Assembly (NCBI RefSeq): GCF_030272615.1 | Contig: NC_081407.1 | Span: forward strand, 317,344,456 to 317,408,455 | From: Cryptomeria japonica | Taxonomy: Eukaryota; Streptophyta; Pinopsida; Cupressales; Cupressaceae | DNA: 64,000 nt | Reading direction: 5' to 3' | Shown here: positions 44,756 through 56,852 of the stretch, one piece after another | Layout of the letters: each line of letters begins with the position of its first letter | Position numbering within the stretch: position 1 is the stretch's first letter | Notes under the pieces: generated by a model | The model's database searches: none | Seen by the model: the letters and a program-made list of their open reading frames with translations, nothing else | Told to the model about the DNA's origin: nothing | Translations under genes and position numbers: made by a program

Positions 44756-47700
44756 ATGGCACACTCTTCAGTTGAGTTGTTGACATCACACAACTATCAC
44801 ACATGGAAGCCTCACATCATGAGGCTTCTCAAGGCATGAGGGTTTTGTTCTTGTTTGGATGAGGTTCAACCTCTATTGCAGCGTCCTTTTGAGATTCTTC
44901 AGCATAGAAACAATATGGATGAGGCCATGGGTTTTCTCTCATTACATGTTTCCAATAGTCTTTTGTTTCACCTTGATGCTTTTCTCACTCCTTGAGATAT
45001 ATGGTTGAAGTTTGAAACTCTCTTTGGGAGAGTTAATGAGATCCAGGCATTACAGATTGAGGCAGAGTTGGTTTCCTTGTTACCTGATTCCTTTCCCACC
45101 ATTGAGGATTTTTTAAACAAATTCAAGACTACCAGATCTGTTCTCCAGGGGTGTGGAAAGACCAAGATAGGCCCAGAGTGCATTCACTTGATCCTTTTGA
45201 AGGTTTGGGGTCCTTTTCAATTTTTTGCCTCTTCTTTCTACTCCACCATGGATGGCTTGGGTACTCGTTTTACCATGCCTACCTTTGATGTGTTTTGTGA
45301 GCGTTTGTCTCATGAGTAGTCTCACCTTTCTCAGCTAGACATGATCTCAGGGTCCAAGAACAAAGCATTGGTTGCTTAGTCATCTAAGGAGAAGAAAAAG
45401 TAGAAACTGAAGCCAAAGAAGAATTTTGTAGGTAGTGAGCATTCCTCCAAGCCACCTCCTAAGTCTGATTCTCAACAACCATTTAATCCGAAACAAGGGA
45501 AATCTTGGCAGTCTGGTGAGTCTTCCTCCAAGACTAAGAAGAAATCAGGATATATTTGCAGTTTTTGTGGGAAGGAAGGACATCCAGTTTCCAGGTGTTG
45601 GAAACGATTAGAGGCTTTAGAGGAATCCATGCAACAGCATCACATCTCCTCACCTCAGGCATCTTCTCCTTCCATAGGGAAAGGTCATGCTCAATCTTTG
45701 ACCTATGGGTGCACTTGGATTTTAGATTCTGGTGCTTCTCACCATATGACTCGCACTCAACAGTTGGTTACTTATCTTGCCTCTTGTGGTACTTCACAGA
45801 TTGCAATGGGTGACTCTGTTCAAATTTTAGTATTGGGTTCAGGTTTTGTCTCTTTGGATGGGGGTACTTTGTAGGATGTTCTGGTTGTACCTGACATCTC
45901 AATGAACCTCCTATCTATTTATCAGATTTTCCATTTTGGCTCTGGTAAGACAGTTGAGTTCTCACCACATGATGTGGTTATTCGGGACCTCCATGACTTT
46001 GATTTGGTTGTGGCTACTGGGAGTGTTGATACTGCATCTCATCTTTACAGATTTGATGGATTTGAGCCCTCTGTGGGTATAGGTTCATCTCTTATAGCAC
46101 ATGCAGATTCAGTGAGTAAGCTTTGGCATGAGCGCTTGGGCCATGTCAATTACAGATATCTTCAGTAGATGAGTACATCGGCACTTGTTCTTGGGCTCTC
46201 ACAGATTTCGTGCACTGATGGTGTTTGTCATGGTTGTGTGCTTGACAAGCATCACAGGGATCCCTTTCCAAATGGAAGAGCCCCTTGTGCTTTGGCACCT
46301 ATGGAGTTGATTCACAGTGACCTCATGTCATTCCCTACTCCTTTTTCTAGCACCAAGTATGTACTCACATTTATTGATGACTTCTCTAGATGCACATGGG
46401 TGTACTTTCTTAAGTACAAGTCTGATGTCTTTGATTCATTTCAAAACTTCAAGACATTTATAGAGAAGCGGTCTAGTTGTTCTATTCGGTAGATACATAC
46501 AGATAATGGGGGGAGTATGTGAATCAGGCTTTCAAAGATTTTTGCATCGAGCATGCTTTACAACATCAATTTACTGTTCCCTACACCCCTCAGTAGAATG
46601 GTGTCACTGAGAGAAAGAACAAGAATTTATGGGAGATGGTGAATTGTATGATTTAGTCCAGGTCCATGGATTTGCCTTTTTGGGTTGAGGTAGTCAATTG
46701 TGCCAACTACATTCAGAATCGGATGTCTCACAAGGTGGTTTGACATATGACTCCTAAGAAGGCTTGGTCTCATGACAAGCCTGATGGTTCTTTTTTCTGA
46801 GTATTTGGAAGTGAGGCATGGGCATTTATTCCTGATGCTCAAATGAGAGAAATGGAGTGAAAAAGCTAACCCCTCATTTTTGTTGGCTACTGTGAGGATT
46901 TTAAGGTGTACAGGTTGTTTGATCTTGATTCCAAAGAGGTCTCATTTCGATGGGATGTTCAGTTTGATGAGCCCCTTCCCACAGTGGATACCCTGTCTCC
47001 AGTGTCTACCCCTCTACCTACTCCTCCCACTACATCTCTTCAAGATCATTTTGAGGATTATTCTGATGATGTTGCTGATGATCTACAATCTCCACCGCAA
47101 CCTTCTCCACCTCATATGCCCAAGTGGGCTCGCTTTACTGTTGAGGCAACAGGATCTATGGTCGGTGATCCTTCAAATACTTGTCACACCCATTCTCATA
47201 CTATGGGTTCTAGTCTTTTGAGTCATTCTATTTTAGATGATCCTCAGAAGTTTTCAGAGGCAACAGGACACCCTGAGTGGGATTATGTTGTGGAGGAGGA
47301 GTATTCTTCTTTGATTAGGAATAATACTTGGGATCTATGTCCTCTTCCTAAAGGCAGAAAGATGGTTCGGTTTTGATGGTTGTATTGCACCAAGTATTAT
47401 GTTGATGGTTTGATTGATAAGTACAAAGCACATCTTTTTGCGAAGGGTTTCTCATAGGTTGAGGGTATTGATTACTCCAAGACATTTTCCCCTGTCACCA
47501 AGATGAACTCTATTCGCTTTGTACTATCCCTTGCAGCTTCTAGGGGATGGATAATTTTTTAGATGGATGTGAAGAGTGCTTTCTTGCATGGAGACCTATA
47601 GGAGGAAATCTATATGGAGCAGCCTCAGGGATTTGTGTAGGATAGTTCTTTGGTTTACAAACTTCGGCATTCATTGTATGGTCTCAAACAGGCCCCTCAG

Positions 47701-48774
47701 ACTTGGTATGAGAAGATGGACTCTTTCTTGCTCTCCACTGGTTTCACACATTGTCATTCCGATCACACAGTGTACATTCAGCATCTTGAGGGTGAGATCC
47801 TGATTCTTGTGCTATATGTTGATCATCTCCTCATCACAGGTAGCTCATCCTCTATGATTCAGCATGTTCAATGAGCTTTGATGGACTAGTTTGAGATGAC
47901 AGATCTCAATCTTCTGCACTATTTTCTTGGTCTTCAGGTGATTCAGTCTTCTAATGGGATCTCCATTTACGAATAGAAGTATGCTCATGACATTCTTTAG
48001 TGCTTTGGCATGCTTGATTGCAAGCCTGCCTCCACTCCTTTTCAATCAGGGTTTGTTTTGATTACTACTTTCCCCACTCCTTTAGTAGATTCTACACTTT
48101 ATAGGCAGTTGGTTGGTAGTTTTTTGTACCTGACACACGCTTGTCCTAACCTTTCCTTTAATTTTGGCCTTGTCTCTCAATTCTCCCATGATCCTCATGA
48201 GAGTCATTGGAAAGCCGCCAAACATATTTTGTGGTACATTCGGGCCTCTATTTCTCATGGCATTCAATACACATCAGGGGAACCTCACATTGTTGGCTAC
48301 ACTGACTCAAATTGGGCTAGTGTTGTCAATGATCAGAAGTCTAATTCTGGCTTTGTTTTCTATCTTGGCTCTGGTCCTATCACATGGTCTTGCAAGAAGC
48401 ATACTACTCATGCATTATCATCTACAGAGGCTGAGTACCAAACTGTTGTGATCGCAAGCCAGGAGATCTTATGGCTTCGACAGTTGATAATTGAGTTTGG
48501 TTTTCCTCATGATAGTCCCACTATTCTTTGGTGTGACAATCAGAGTGCTATTCGCATTTATCGCAACTCGATGGAGCATCAGCGAACAAAGCACATTGAG
48601 CTTCACATGCATTTCATCCGCCAGTTGATTCAAGATGGTTCTCTCATTTTGGAGTATGTTCCCACTGCCGAGCAAGTTGCAAACATCTTCATGAAACCTT
48701 TTGCATCGTCGCACTATCTTCAGTTGCGCTCTATGCTTGGGGTGAAGGAATTTATCCTTGGGGGATCTTTATGA
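44756..48774 (+). pseudogene. Copia-6 gag-pol
   Basis: ATG 44756, gag to about 45600 with knuckle CSFCGKEGHPVSRC, protease (WILDSGASHHM near 45718), HHCC module (LWHERLGH and CHGCVLDKH), integrase (HSDLMSF, HTDNGG, NGVTERKNK), reverse transcriptase (MDVKSAFLHGD near 47562, LYVDHLLITG near 47812, where the usual second Asp of YVDD is His) and RNase H (DSNWASV, STEAEY, CDNQSAI). A 1-base loss near 46510 changes frame. At least 15 TAG and 7 TGA stops and no TAA were found. The natural stop is TGA 48772. Confidence 0.88.
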
Positions 48775-48975
48775 GGCCTTCCTTCCTTCATATTTCTTTT
48801 AGCATGTTCTTTAATCTTTTTTTTGGAGAGGAGTTTTTTTCCACTGGATTTTCTCCTTTTTCTCCATTTCATAGAGATTTCCTTGTATTTGGGTACCTGA
48901 TCAGGCCTTGTTATCGGGACCCATCTTTCCTGCTTTCAGTAGTTGTTCTAGGTTTTAGCTTCTCCCTAAGTCTAG

Positions 48976-48986
48976 CTTAAGGGGGG
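48976..48986 (+). promoter_or_regulatory. Copia-6 polypurine tract
   Basis: TTAAGGGGGG directly before the 3' LTR. Confidence 0.75.
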
Positions 48987-49352
48987 TGTCAGAGTAATCG
49001 GGTCTTTACTTGATTAATTAAATGAAATTTGTTTAATTAATTAAGTTCCCCTTTATCTCTTTTACACTTAATCTAACATTAGGTGCATAATAATTAATTC
49101 TTTTATTAATTATTATGTGCAAGCCTAGGGTTTTCCCTTTTAGGGTTTTTTGACCTATTAGAGGTTGAATTCTTTTTTTGTTATATCATTATTCTATTAC
49201 ACATTTTTGTGAATACAGAGCTCTCATATTCTTGAGCATTTCCTGTGTTTATGTTTTTTCTTTGTTGCTTCCTTGCTTCTCCTTGTAACAGGTTTATTCA
49301 CCTTGCAAAGATCATTTGGGCTCCTGTGGTGTTGTATTTATCAACTCCCACA
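48987..49352 (+). repeat. Copia-6 3' LTR
   Basis: 366 bp, TGTCAGAGTAATCGGG to ctcccaca; pairs with 43179-43543. Confidence 0.92.
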
Positions 49353-49713
49353 AATGCAAGATCTGATAGGTTTTTTTGATCCTCTTACAAGCTCTACAAC
49401 AACCTTTAGTGGAAAGGTCAAACAGTTAACTCATGAAATCAAAAAGCTAAAAGAGGAAGAGGATAAGCAAGCTCTTAATCTATTAGAGCTACAGTGCTAC
49501 CTTGCACTGATCATTGATTTCATATAAAGGAATTTCAAAGAAGTAGAAAACCTCATAAGTGCACCTGGCTATAAGACAGTAGATAAGATGGAGGATTTTG
49601 TTACAGTTTTGCATGGACACTTCAACACCATGAAACAGGTGAAGTCTTCATGGAAATCCTCTTTGCAAGCTACTAAGGAAAATTTCAAAGACATTTTTGC
49701 TTTACTTTCATGA

Positions 49714-49874
49714 ATTCTTTTGTATATTATTTTCCATTGATGTCAAAAGGGGGAGTTTGTATATAGATTGAGGTAGATGAAATAGGAGTCAGAACTAGCA
49801 CATACATGACTATTTTGCAGCAAAGTCATTGGACCTTTTCTGTAGTGTTTGCCACCAATGCCAAAGGGGGAGTT
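49714..49874 (+). other. Copia-3 3' non-coding region with two polypurine tracts
   Basis: aaaagggggag near 49746 and caaagggggag at 49863-49872; the second precedes the 3' LTR. Confidence 0.7.
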
Positions 49875-51098
49875 TGTTGGCATTATGATGCATTTTGTAT
49901 GGCCGATGAAATGGTTGTCATTGTTGGCAACATCAACTTCTAAGTCTCTACAGTCTATCGGTAAAGGAGTAAAGAGTAACTGGTGAAGAACAGTAGTCCT
50001 TATTCCTATCGACAGTGAGTAGACCGATATACAGGAGTTAGCCGGCTAAGCAGTGAGTAGACCGGTCTACAGGGCTTAACCGGCTAGGCAGTGAGTAGAC
50101 TGGTATACAGGGGTTAATCGGCTTAGCAGTGAGTAGACCAGTATATAGGAGGTAACAGGTTAGGTATAATTCGACCGGTACATAGGTGACAACCGGCAAT
50201 ACAGGATTCTCAACCAACAAACTTAAAACATCCAAATAGCATCCAGTTGAACCAACAGTCTTCTCTTTTCAATCGGTGAGCTTTTCGGCATGAACTATTG
50301 TCTTGACTGATATTACTAGAATGATTTTTGGAAAGCAATTTGAGGCACGATAACAAATTTTTGAATTAGATTTTTGGAGGGAAAGTTGGCACCAAAACTA
50401 AAGGCTAATATAGTCACATCATTCATTCTGATTGTGTTGTTGTCAATGAGAAAAAGATCTATATGAATGTTAATAGGGGGAGGAAAATAGAGTCAGTTGA
50501 TAGAGGTATGAATCGATGAAGCCGACACCAATCAGAAGAACAAAGCAATGCAAAGTGGATCTATCAGATAGAGGTAGTGTCATCAGACAGATCAATCATC
50601 TTTGTTTCCTTCTAACAATTGCAGCATTGTAAATCCTTTAACAGGGTGAAACTTAACCGGATCTTCATATAAAATATCTTAACAGAGTCACTTCTAATAT
50701 AAAGTTGTAAAATCCTCTAGCAAGGTGAACATTAATAGGTTCTAAGGTATTCTTAACCGGATACTAGTCACTCCTAACAGGGTGATGTTCTCAGAAAAAA
50801 CTTGTTGTAAGCTCTTAATAAGGCATTCTTTTTCATTGCAGTAAAAGAGATTGTGGGTTATGCCCACCGTGGTTTTCTCCCTCTAACCGAGGGTTTCCAC
50901 GTATAATTTATAGTGTTATGTGATGCTTATTTGTGCATGCAAATTTATTTTCTTTGATGTTCTCTGCTTTCATGATAAATGCAATGTTTAAGTTAATTTG
51001 GAAGGATAGCTACAGAGCAGTTAGTTTGAAATTTTGAATTGTGTATAAATAGTTTTGAGTGATTCACCCCCCCTCTCAGTCACCAGTTAATACTAACA
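49875..51098 (+). repeat. Copia-3 3' LTR, intact
   Basis: 1,224 bp, TGTTGGCATTATG to ACTAACA. It holds the 38-bp four-unit array (50014-50165) and serves as the empty-site reference for the Copia-4 insertion. Confidence 0.93.
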
Positions 51099-51282
51099 AC
51101 ATTGTCCTAAAATAGGATGAGTTTAAGGGCAGGACTGGAAAACATACTAAATTTGATGCTTTTTGGAGTGGGCCATATATCATTATCGACTATAAATAGC
51201 ACAATCACTTCCAACTATCCAAGTTAGATGGAAACATGGAGCCAATCCTAGTCAACGAGATTCACCTCAAGCATTGCTTCTA
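51099..51282 (+). pseudogene. Gypsy-B integrase C-terminus
   Basis: Resumes with an IVLK-type start, then the gypsy C-terminal signature GKHTKFDAFWSGPY (near 51140) and a NEIHLKHCF end with a stop at 51280. A TAG near 51113 and a TAG near 51198 interrupt it. Confidence 0.8.
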
Positions 51283-54200
51283 AGGTATGATTAGAAATTT
51301 GCACATATTAGAGTAGGTCAGTAGGTGTTTAATAAATGTTCTAGCACACTAAGTTTTCTTAACTTTTGTTTCCTCCAAGTAGTGGTGCACATTAGTTTTG
51401 AGTTTGGATTTGTTATAGGTTAGTTTCAGTTAGTTTCTTTTAATGTAGCGTGTCTTTTCAATAGTTTCTAAGTCTGAGTTACGAGTTTGTTTTAGGTCTC
51501 TTATGACTCCATGCCTAATGGATATGTAAAGGAAATTGGTCTTAGTATTTTAATAGGAAAAATATTCACAGAGGTTGCCAAAAGTGCTAGCCAATTTGGA
51601 CTTTTGGCCTATATTGTCACATGAGGTTGTTTATCAAATATTGCACGTTTTAAAGGTTGACAAGTTATATAGGCTTTTTCCCTTTGTGGGAAGTTTAGAC
51701 ATTTTTTTTTTTTTTTAAAAATTTTTTTAAAGCCTTAGACTTGTCAAAAGAGAAATAGCTCAAGTTCCTCATTACAAGACACTAAGATTAACTTGAGTCA
51801 CAAAGTATTGTCATCACATTCATATTCTTAGTAGTTTTGACCTAAAAATGTGCATGTATTGGAGGGAAGGTTTTTCATTTGAAGAAACTCACCTTTTTTC
51901 CTAATCATCCTTGGGTTAAAATAATTGATCATAGCTTGGTTTCCCACAAAAGGGGAGGCAAAACCCTAATTTTCCTTAAGATTCACTTTCTACAATTAGA
52001 GCAATCTTCAATGGTGGACACAAAGAAGGAAGGTGTTTTGGAGACAACTAGAAAGAAGAAAGGAGTTAAAAGAGTAAAGGAAGACATTTTTTATAACCGA
52101 TCCATCATCCTACACATGGAGAGGAGGAATTACTCAAGGTTTGAGACTCCAAACTTGTCTTTTGAAAGCTTTGTGTTGCTTGAGTCAATGGTGGTTTTCT
52201 CCTTAGAACATGGAGCACTTGAATGCTCTTTTATATTGGATTTTTATTGTGATCATCACATGGGAATTTTGTAAAGCCTTGCAAGTAGTTTTCCTGAAGT
52301 AGACATGTTTGAAAGATTGCATGGTAATTTAGAGATTTAAGAAATAATCATGAGTTAATGTGATGGAGTAATGAGATTGTTCTATAAACATCAAGGGGTA
52401 TTCAAGGCAATGAAAACATTGTGCCTTTGAGAAGAGGTAAATCTTTGAATTGTTAGCTTTTTGTTTTGACCACCATTGTTTCTCATAATGGATAAGGAAT
52501 GGTATATAACTATCACCAAGGTAAAACCTTTATCAAAGAGAATGCGTATTAAAACCTTCATGGAGTTCGGCCAAAAAGTTCAAAAGTATTCCATTATTGT
52601 TTTGTGTAGAGCTTTAAAAATTTTATTTTATATACCAATGCTTTGAAACTACTGTGATAGTGAGTAATGATGGAGTAATCAAAAGAAGGAAAGTTACAAG
52701 TTTGAATAACAATATGGTAAAAAAACAACAATGGAACATGATTTTTATAGAAAAATTATTGCCATTACAATCAAATACATTGCAATGATAGGAGCACAAG
52801 AGAAGCTAAAGGCGAAATATTTAATGGCATGTGACAATGTTTCTAAAGGGTAGTATGAAGACCAAGATAAATAGTGACAAGGCATTAAAATGTAGTCTTA
52901 AAGAGCATGACAGTTCGACAGTTGTGAGAGAATAATCATAGTCTTTTTTTGTATGGCAGTCCTTATTAAAGTTCTAGGAGACATATCCTACAACAATCAT
53001 AGCATGAGAAAAATAGTCAACAATGAACGGTCACATAATATGCATACAAGTTATCCAAGCTATATCCAAATACCATGAAAGAAGAATAAGAGAATGAATG
53101 AATATGGTGACACTTTTCTTAGTGACAATTTGAAGTGGAGACTAAATGCTCAAGGACAAAAGGATTGTTAAAAGAGATATCCATTTGGTCATAATAGCCC
53201 TTCCCTGAGTAAGTGTTTGACATTTCAAAAGTCACAGTCAGAGTTTTCTATATAGTTCTTGCAAAGATAAGAGACCTAAAGGTAGCAACAATTCATAAAG
53301 GCTAATGAAAGAGGGTTGTGATAGTAAAAAGGGAATAGAATATTCAACAAGACCACAACCAAAGCTTGTAACAATGAGAGATGAGGTTAGGTAGAGAAGT
53401 CATATCATATAGCCATATTGTGAAAGACAATATAACCAAAACAACCTCATTAGGAGTTGAAGACCTGTCCAAAGAAATATATGGATCCATATAGAACTCC
53501 ACAAGAGTTTAAAAGAAGAGATGGCAATATTCATGAATAATATACTTAAGCACAATGCAAAGTGCCAAAGAGACCAATGCATATATGTATCACTGTCAAA
53601 GCACAAAATCATTGTTACAATGAGGTTGATGTTTAATAGTAAGGTCAAGTTGTCAGTTTTTAGTCAAAGAAAAGACAATCAATGAAATATGTCACAATCA
53701 AGCATGATATTGAGGGGGTCATTATCTTAGTGATATTTCCAAAAGTGTGGTTTTAATCTTAAAACCTCCATGTGCAATGGAAAGTAAGACTCTTGTTGAT
53801 TGATAAAAATAGCGATGGCCCTCTCAACTATGTAAGATGTGAAGAATAAATGAAATATTTTCAAAATAGGGGCAATAAATACATTGTGCTCATGCATAAA
53901 ATGAAGTTGAACATCACAAAGGAAGGCATGATAAAACATAGTCTTGAGAAATCAAAGTAGAGATCAAATAGCTTCAAGACGATAGTAAAAATGAGGTAAA
54001 AGGACTATTTTATTACAAGTTTCAATGAAATTCATAAGAGTTTATCATGAATCAAAGGGTAACAAACCTTTATAACAGTGCTAAAAAACAAGGAAGCACT
54101 CTATAGAAAATGAAATGTACCAAATGAGAGTAGTTTTCGATCTCATAATGCTAACCTGAGTGTTCTTTTGACTTGCCCAATGGGTAACAATATAAGAGGG

Positions 54201-55311
54201 AAGAATTTGAAGATATGTGAAGATTGTTTGGAGCATTTATGGAGGTCTTTATGACAAGAAATCAATTCAATATGACTCTACATCAATTTGATGAGATGGA
54301 CAACAAGTAGAGGTCATCTAGAAGGAAGTTCGTGTGTTGTTTAGGTGGTGAAGATAAGCTAGGGGTAGTTTGAATAGCTTTTCAAGATTATTCCAAGCAT
54401 CTAGGAACATAATTGAAGGCCTAACTCATAGGTAGGTCAAAGAAGTCTTTTCTTCATCAATTTTTTAGTTTGAAGCAATTTGAAGGGATTTTTGGAGCCA
54501 AAATCAGTTGCATTAAACCCAACACAAAGAAGAGTTCTACAATCATTCAAGACAAGATCAAAGCCCATGATGTAGGCATTTAATGATGCTTTTCTATATG
54601 ACAGTTCTTTTAAGAAAAAAGCTACAGTTTGCAACCCAAAAATCAATCATTTTTTACTAAAAATTTCAATGTAAGAGACACTTTCAGGCAGATTTCAAAA
54701 TATTCACAAATTTGTACAGTTGCAAGATACCTTTATTTTTAATATAATTTAGATTTTGCATTAAAATTTAGTTGTTTTTTGTGTGTTGGATGATTGAATT
54801 CATATTCTTCATTATGTTTTAGCATGAAACCTTTGAAGTATATTTTTTAAAAACACCTATAAGAATAATTATACATTTATATGTGGGTTGTAGACTATAA
54901 AGTTAGAATATAGGGTTGTCTATCTATGAGAAATACTCTTTTCCTTCAAACAACAATATATAAATATATTCTCTCTACAAGATATTTATGTGCACGATGT
55001 TAGGAACCAAAAGTTGTGCATTATAAGGACTTTTACTAAGACATCATGCCTAAAAAAGTAAAAGTACTAGTTTCATACCATTTAGGTGCATCACCAAATT
55101 AGCTATAGGTTCATTTTAAAGATTTTTCTCTCCCTTTTCCTCTGAAAGTCAATAGTTTAGAATAGTTTTTAGGTGAAACGTCATAAGGAACCAACCTTCT
55201 TTGGAGGTTGACCTATCCTTACAAGATACCCATAGTTGTAGAGGTCATCCCATGTTCCAATAGATTGTTACTCTAAGTTCAATAGGGTGCAAATATTATT
55301 GACAACAATTT
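51283..55311. other. Unassigned AT-rich DNA downstream of Gypsy-B
   Basis: About 4 kb without LTR boundaries, retroviral motifs or tandem arrays that I can recognise. A T/A homopolymer stretch lies at 51700-51740. The longest frame, 131 codons on the plus strand at 51879-52274 (Lys-rich middle, VLETTRKKKGVKRVKED), has no recognisable domain and no neighbours supporting it. Probably the decayed 3' end of Gypsy-B plus older repeats. Confidence 0.5.
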
Positions 55312-56010
55312 TGTAAGGAAGTTTATGTAGCGGAACAACTTCCTACACTAAACTTGAGAGGAGGGTAATACAAAAAAAATTATAGATCGTTAGAGAAGTT
55401 ATAGAAAATAAAAATAGACATAATAACATTCAAACCATAACACAGTCATTTACGTGGGGAAAACCCTTTAGGGAGAAAAATCCCACACTCCAAAAGCCGC
55501 CCAATATATTATTTAGCAATCAAAACAAATTACAATATACTTGCAGAACAAGCTCTTTGCAAGAGTACCACTAATCAAATATTCAGAGGTAACTCAATAG
55601 CCATAAGACTCTTACACACAACCTCTATCTCATGCATGTCATATATAGGAGATACAATACAGGAAACCATCAAACGGTATTACAAAACCATGGGCTAAAA
55701 CCACCCAATAAAGTAAAGCCAACCTTTATCTCCCTTCTAGATGCCCTATGACGTGTTAAAACACAAATCACGTGTCCCTCCCTTTTACAACTCATTTATG
55801 TGTCCAATGCAAATTATATTTCCTATTTTAGGAGTACAAACTTCAGGAGGCCATAACTTGTGAACCGTGTGTTCGATTGATGAACCATTTGAAGCGTCAG
55901 AAAGCTCACGAAGTTCTCTATTGCCTTGTTGATCGCTATGCCATTTACGCCTACTTTTTAGGGAATTTCAAGGCCTCTAAATTCCTCAAAATTAAGTTTA
56001 AATCTTTCAT
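55312..56010 (-). repeat. Diverged LTR fragment of the Copia-5 family
   Basis: Aligns by eye with the Copia-5 LTR from its TGTAAGGAAG end (the minus-strand 3' end) for about 700 bp, with many substitutions and small indels (shared: tttacgtggggaaaaccctt, gtattacaaaaccatgggct). It stops before the other LTR end. The hairpin of the Copia-5 LTR is lost here. An older relative of Copia-5. Confidence 0.85.
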
Positions 56011-56852
56011 TGGACCGAGGAAGGACAACTAAGAGGGGGGGTGAATCAGTTGTCAACCAGTTGAATATAAATTATAATCCAAATGAAAATTATTCCAACT
56101 TAAACTTAATGCCGGTAAACCAAACTTAAGTGTCGATAAAATAGATTAACAATTATAGCAGTATCAGTTTAACTTAATGCATGAAACAGAAAGAGAAACA
56201 ACATTCACAACACATGACAGAGAGATTTTGACATGGAAACCCGGTAAGGGAAAAACCACAGTGGGAAACCTTACCCACAATCAGATGATACTATTGCAGT
56301 AGTAAGTGTATACAAATGGGATCTACACATGTAGAAAGGCCAACCGCTTAGAGCTCACTACTCAATCACAAAATAGGAGTCACACTGACTACACAATTGG
56401 ATGGTTAAATCCAATGATAATTTACTTCTCAAAATAGCATCTACAATGCTGGATTCAGTACCGGTTTAAGCTCTGAATATGAGTGCTAAACACCTTCTTA
56501 ACCTTCCTTCAACCTTCAAATAATGTTTGTGTGATTTGCACAAGGATCTGTTTATTTTCGCTCTACAATATTTGAACACACTCATACCATATCCTTTATC
56601 CCGATCTTCAATAAGATCTTACAATCATTTATACTAAACCTAAGACCAAATGTATAGGCCGGCTCACTAAAGATATTACAATTAAATCAATTACAAATAA
56701 GTCTTGATGCGATACAACATGTTGGCTCAATACATTTACCACATTAACCAATCAATAAACCATCTCCATAACGTGTCGTGTTGATTTCGAATACCGGTCC
56801 ATAACCTAGACCTATCTGCCGGTAAAGGCAAATTTGTCAACCGGATTAGACC
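56011..56852 (-). repeat. Sirevirus-like copia LTR fragment
   Basis: Read on the minus strand it carries the signature gattcaccccccctcttag near its end (56022-56052), ACCGG words, a tttttccctta run and a ctaggttatggaccgg word like the Copia-1 LTR. The left boundary TGGACCGAGG truncates the neighbouring Copia-5-type LTR. The right boundary is uncertain. Confidence 0.6.

Larger units (their letters stand above)
43179..49352 (+). mobile_element. Copia-6: Ty1/copia element inserted in Copia-3 ORF2
   Basis: Flanked by aatcc (43174-43178) and aatgc (49353-49357), one mismatch. LTRs of 365 and 366 bp differ at roughly 20 positions (about 5%), so it is older than Copia-5. A 1.2-kb leader precedes a complete but stop-ridden gag-pol. 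Confidence 0.92.
40045..49713 (+). pseudogene. Copia-3 ORF2: SRVH-domain protein, split by Copia-6
   Basis: Starts MAASVS at 40045. Frameshifts lie near 40150-40200 and in an A-run near 41195; from there the frame is constant and continues across Copia-6 to TGA 49711. The domain is recognisable by VRYVLSRVHDQFLWLE, VLGYRVYQSSR, SFKYGSLLVCIFFY, DIVQKYKDNIYFLV and MGYEVGAN (40355-41090). A Lys/Glu-rich section (42430-42720) matches the charged helix of Copia-2, and the 120 residues after Copia-6 are helical and close the protein. Stops at 42716, about 42925 and about 42989 are TAG. Roughly 1,160 codons in all. Confidence 0.8.
24228..51098 (+). mobile_element. Copia-3: pol-less two-gene LTR element (hosts Copia-4, -5 and -6)
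   Basis: TGTTGGTA...ACTAACA, flanked by gcatt (24223-24227) and acatt (51099-51103). The 5' LTR (1,226 bp after removing Copia-4) and 3' LTR (1,224 bp) agree in length and share a four-unit 38-bp repeat. Without the nested elements the internal region is about 5.6 kb and holds only ORF1 and ORF2. No pol motif is present outside nested Copia-5 and Copia-6. Confidence 0.9.
23690..51282 (+). mobile_element. Gypsy-B: Ty3/gypsy integrase remnant split by Copia-3
   Basis: Integrase sequence stops at 24227 and resumes at 51099-51104 on the other side of Copia-3, with flanks gcatt and acatt (one mismatch). No LTR of this element was identified, so its outer limits are unknown. Confidence 0.7.

Noticed and set aside
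51879-52274. 131-codon plus-strand frame
   Set aside because: No recognisable domain, no element context, and its length is within chance for a 4-kb AT-rich stretch; kept only as a remark.
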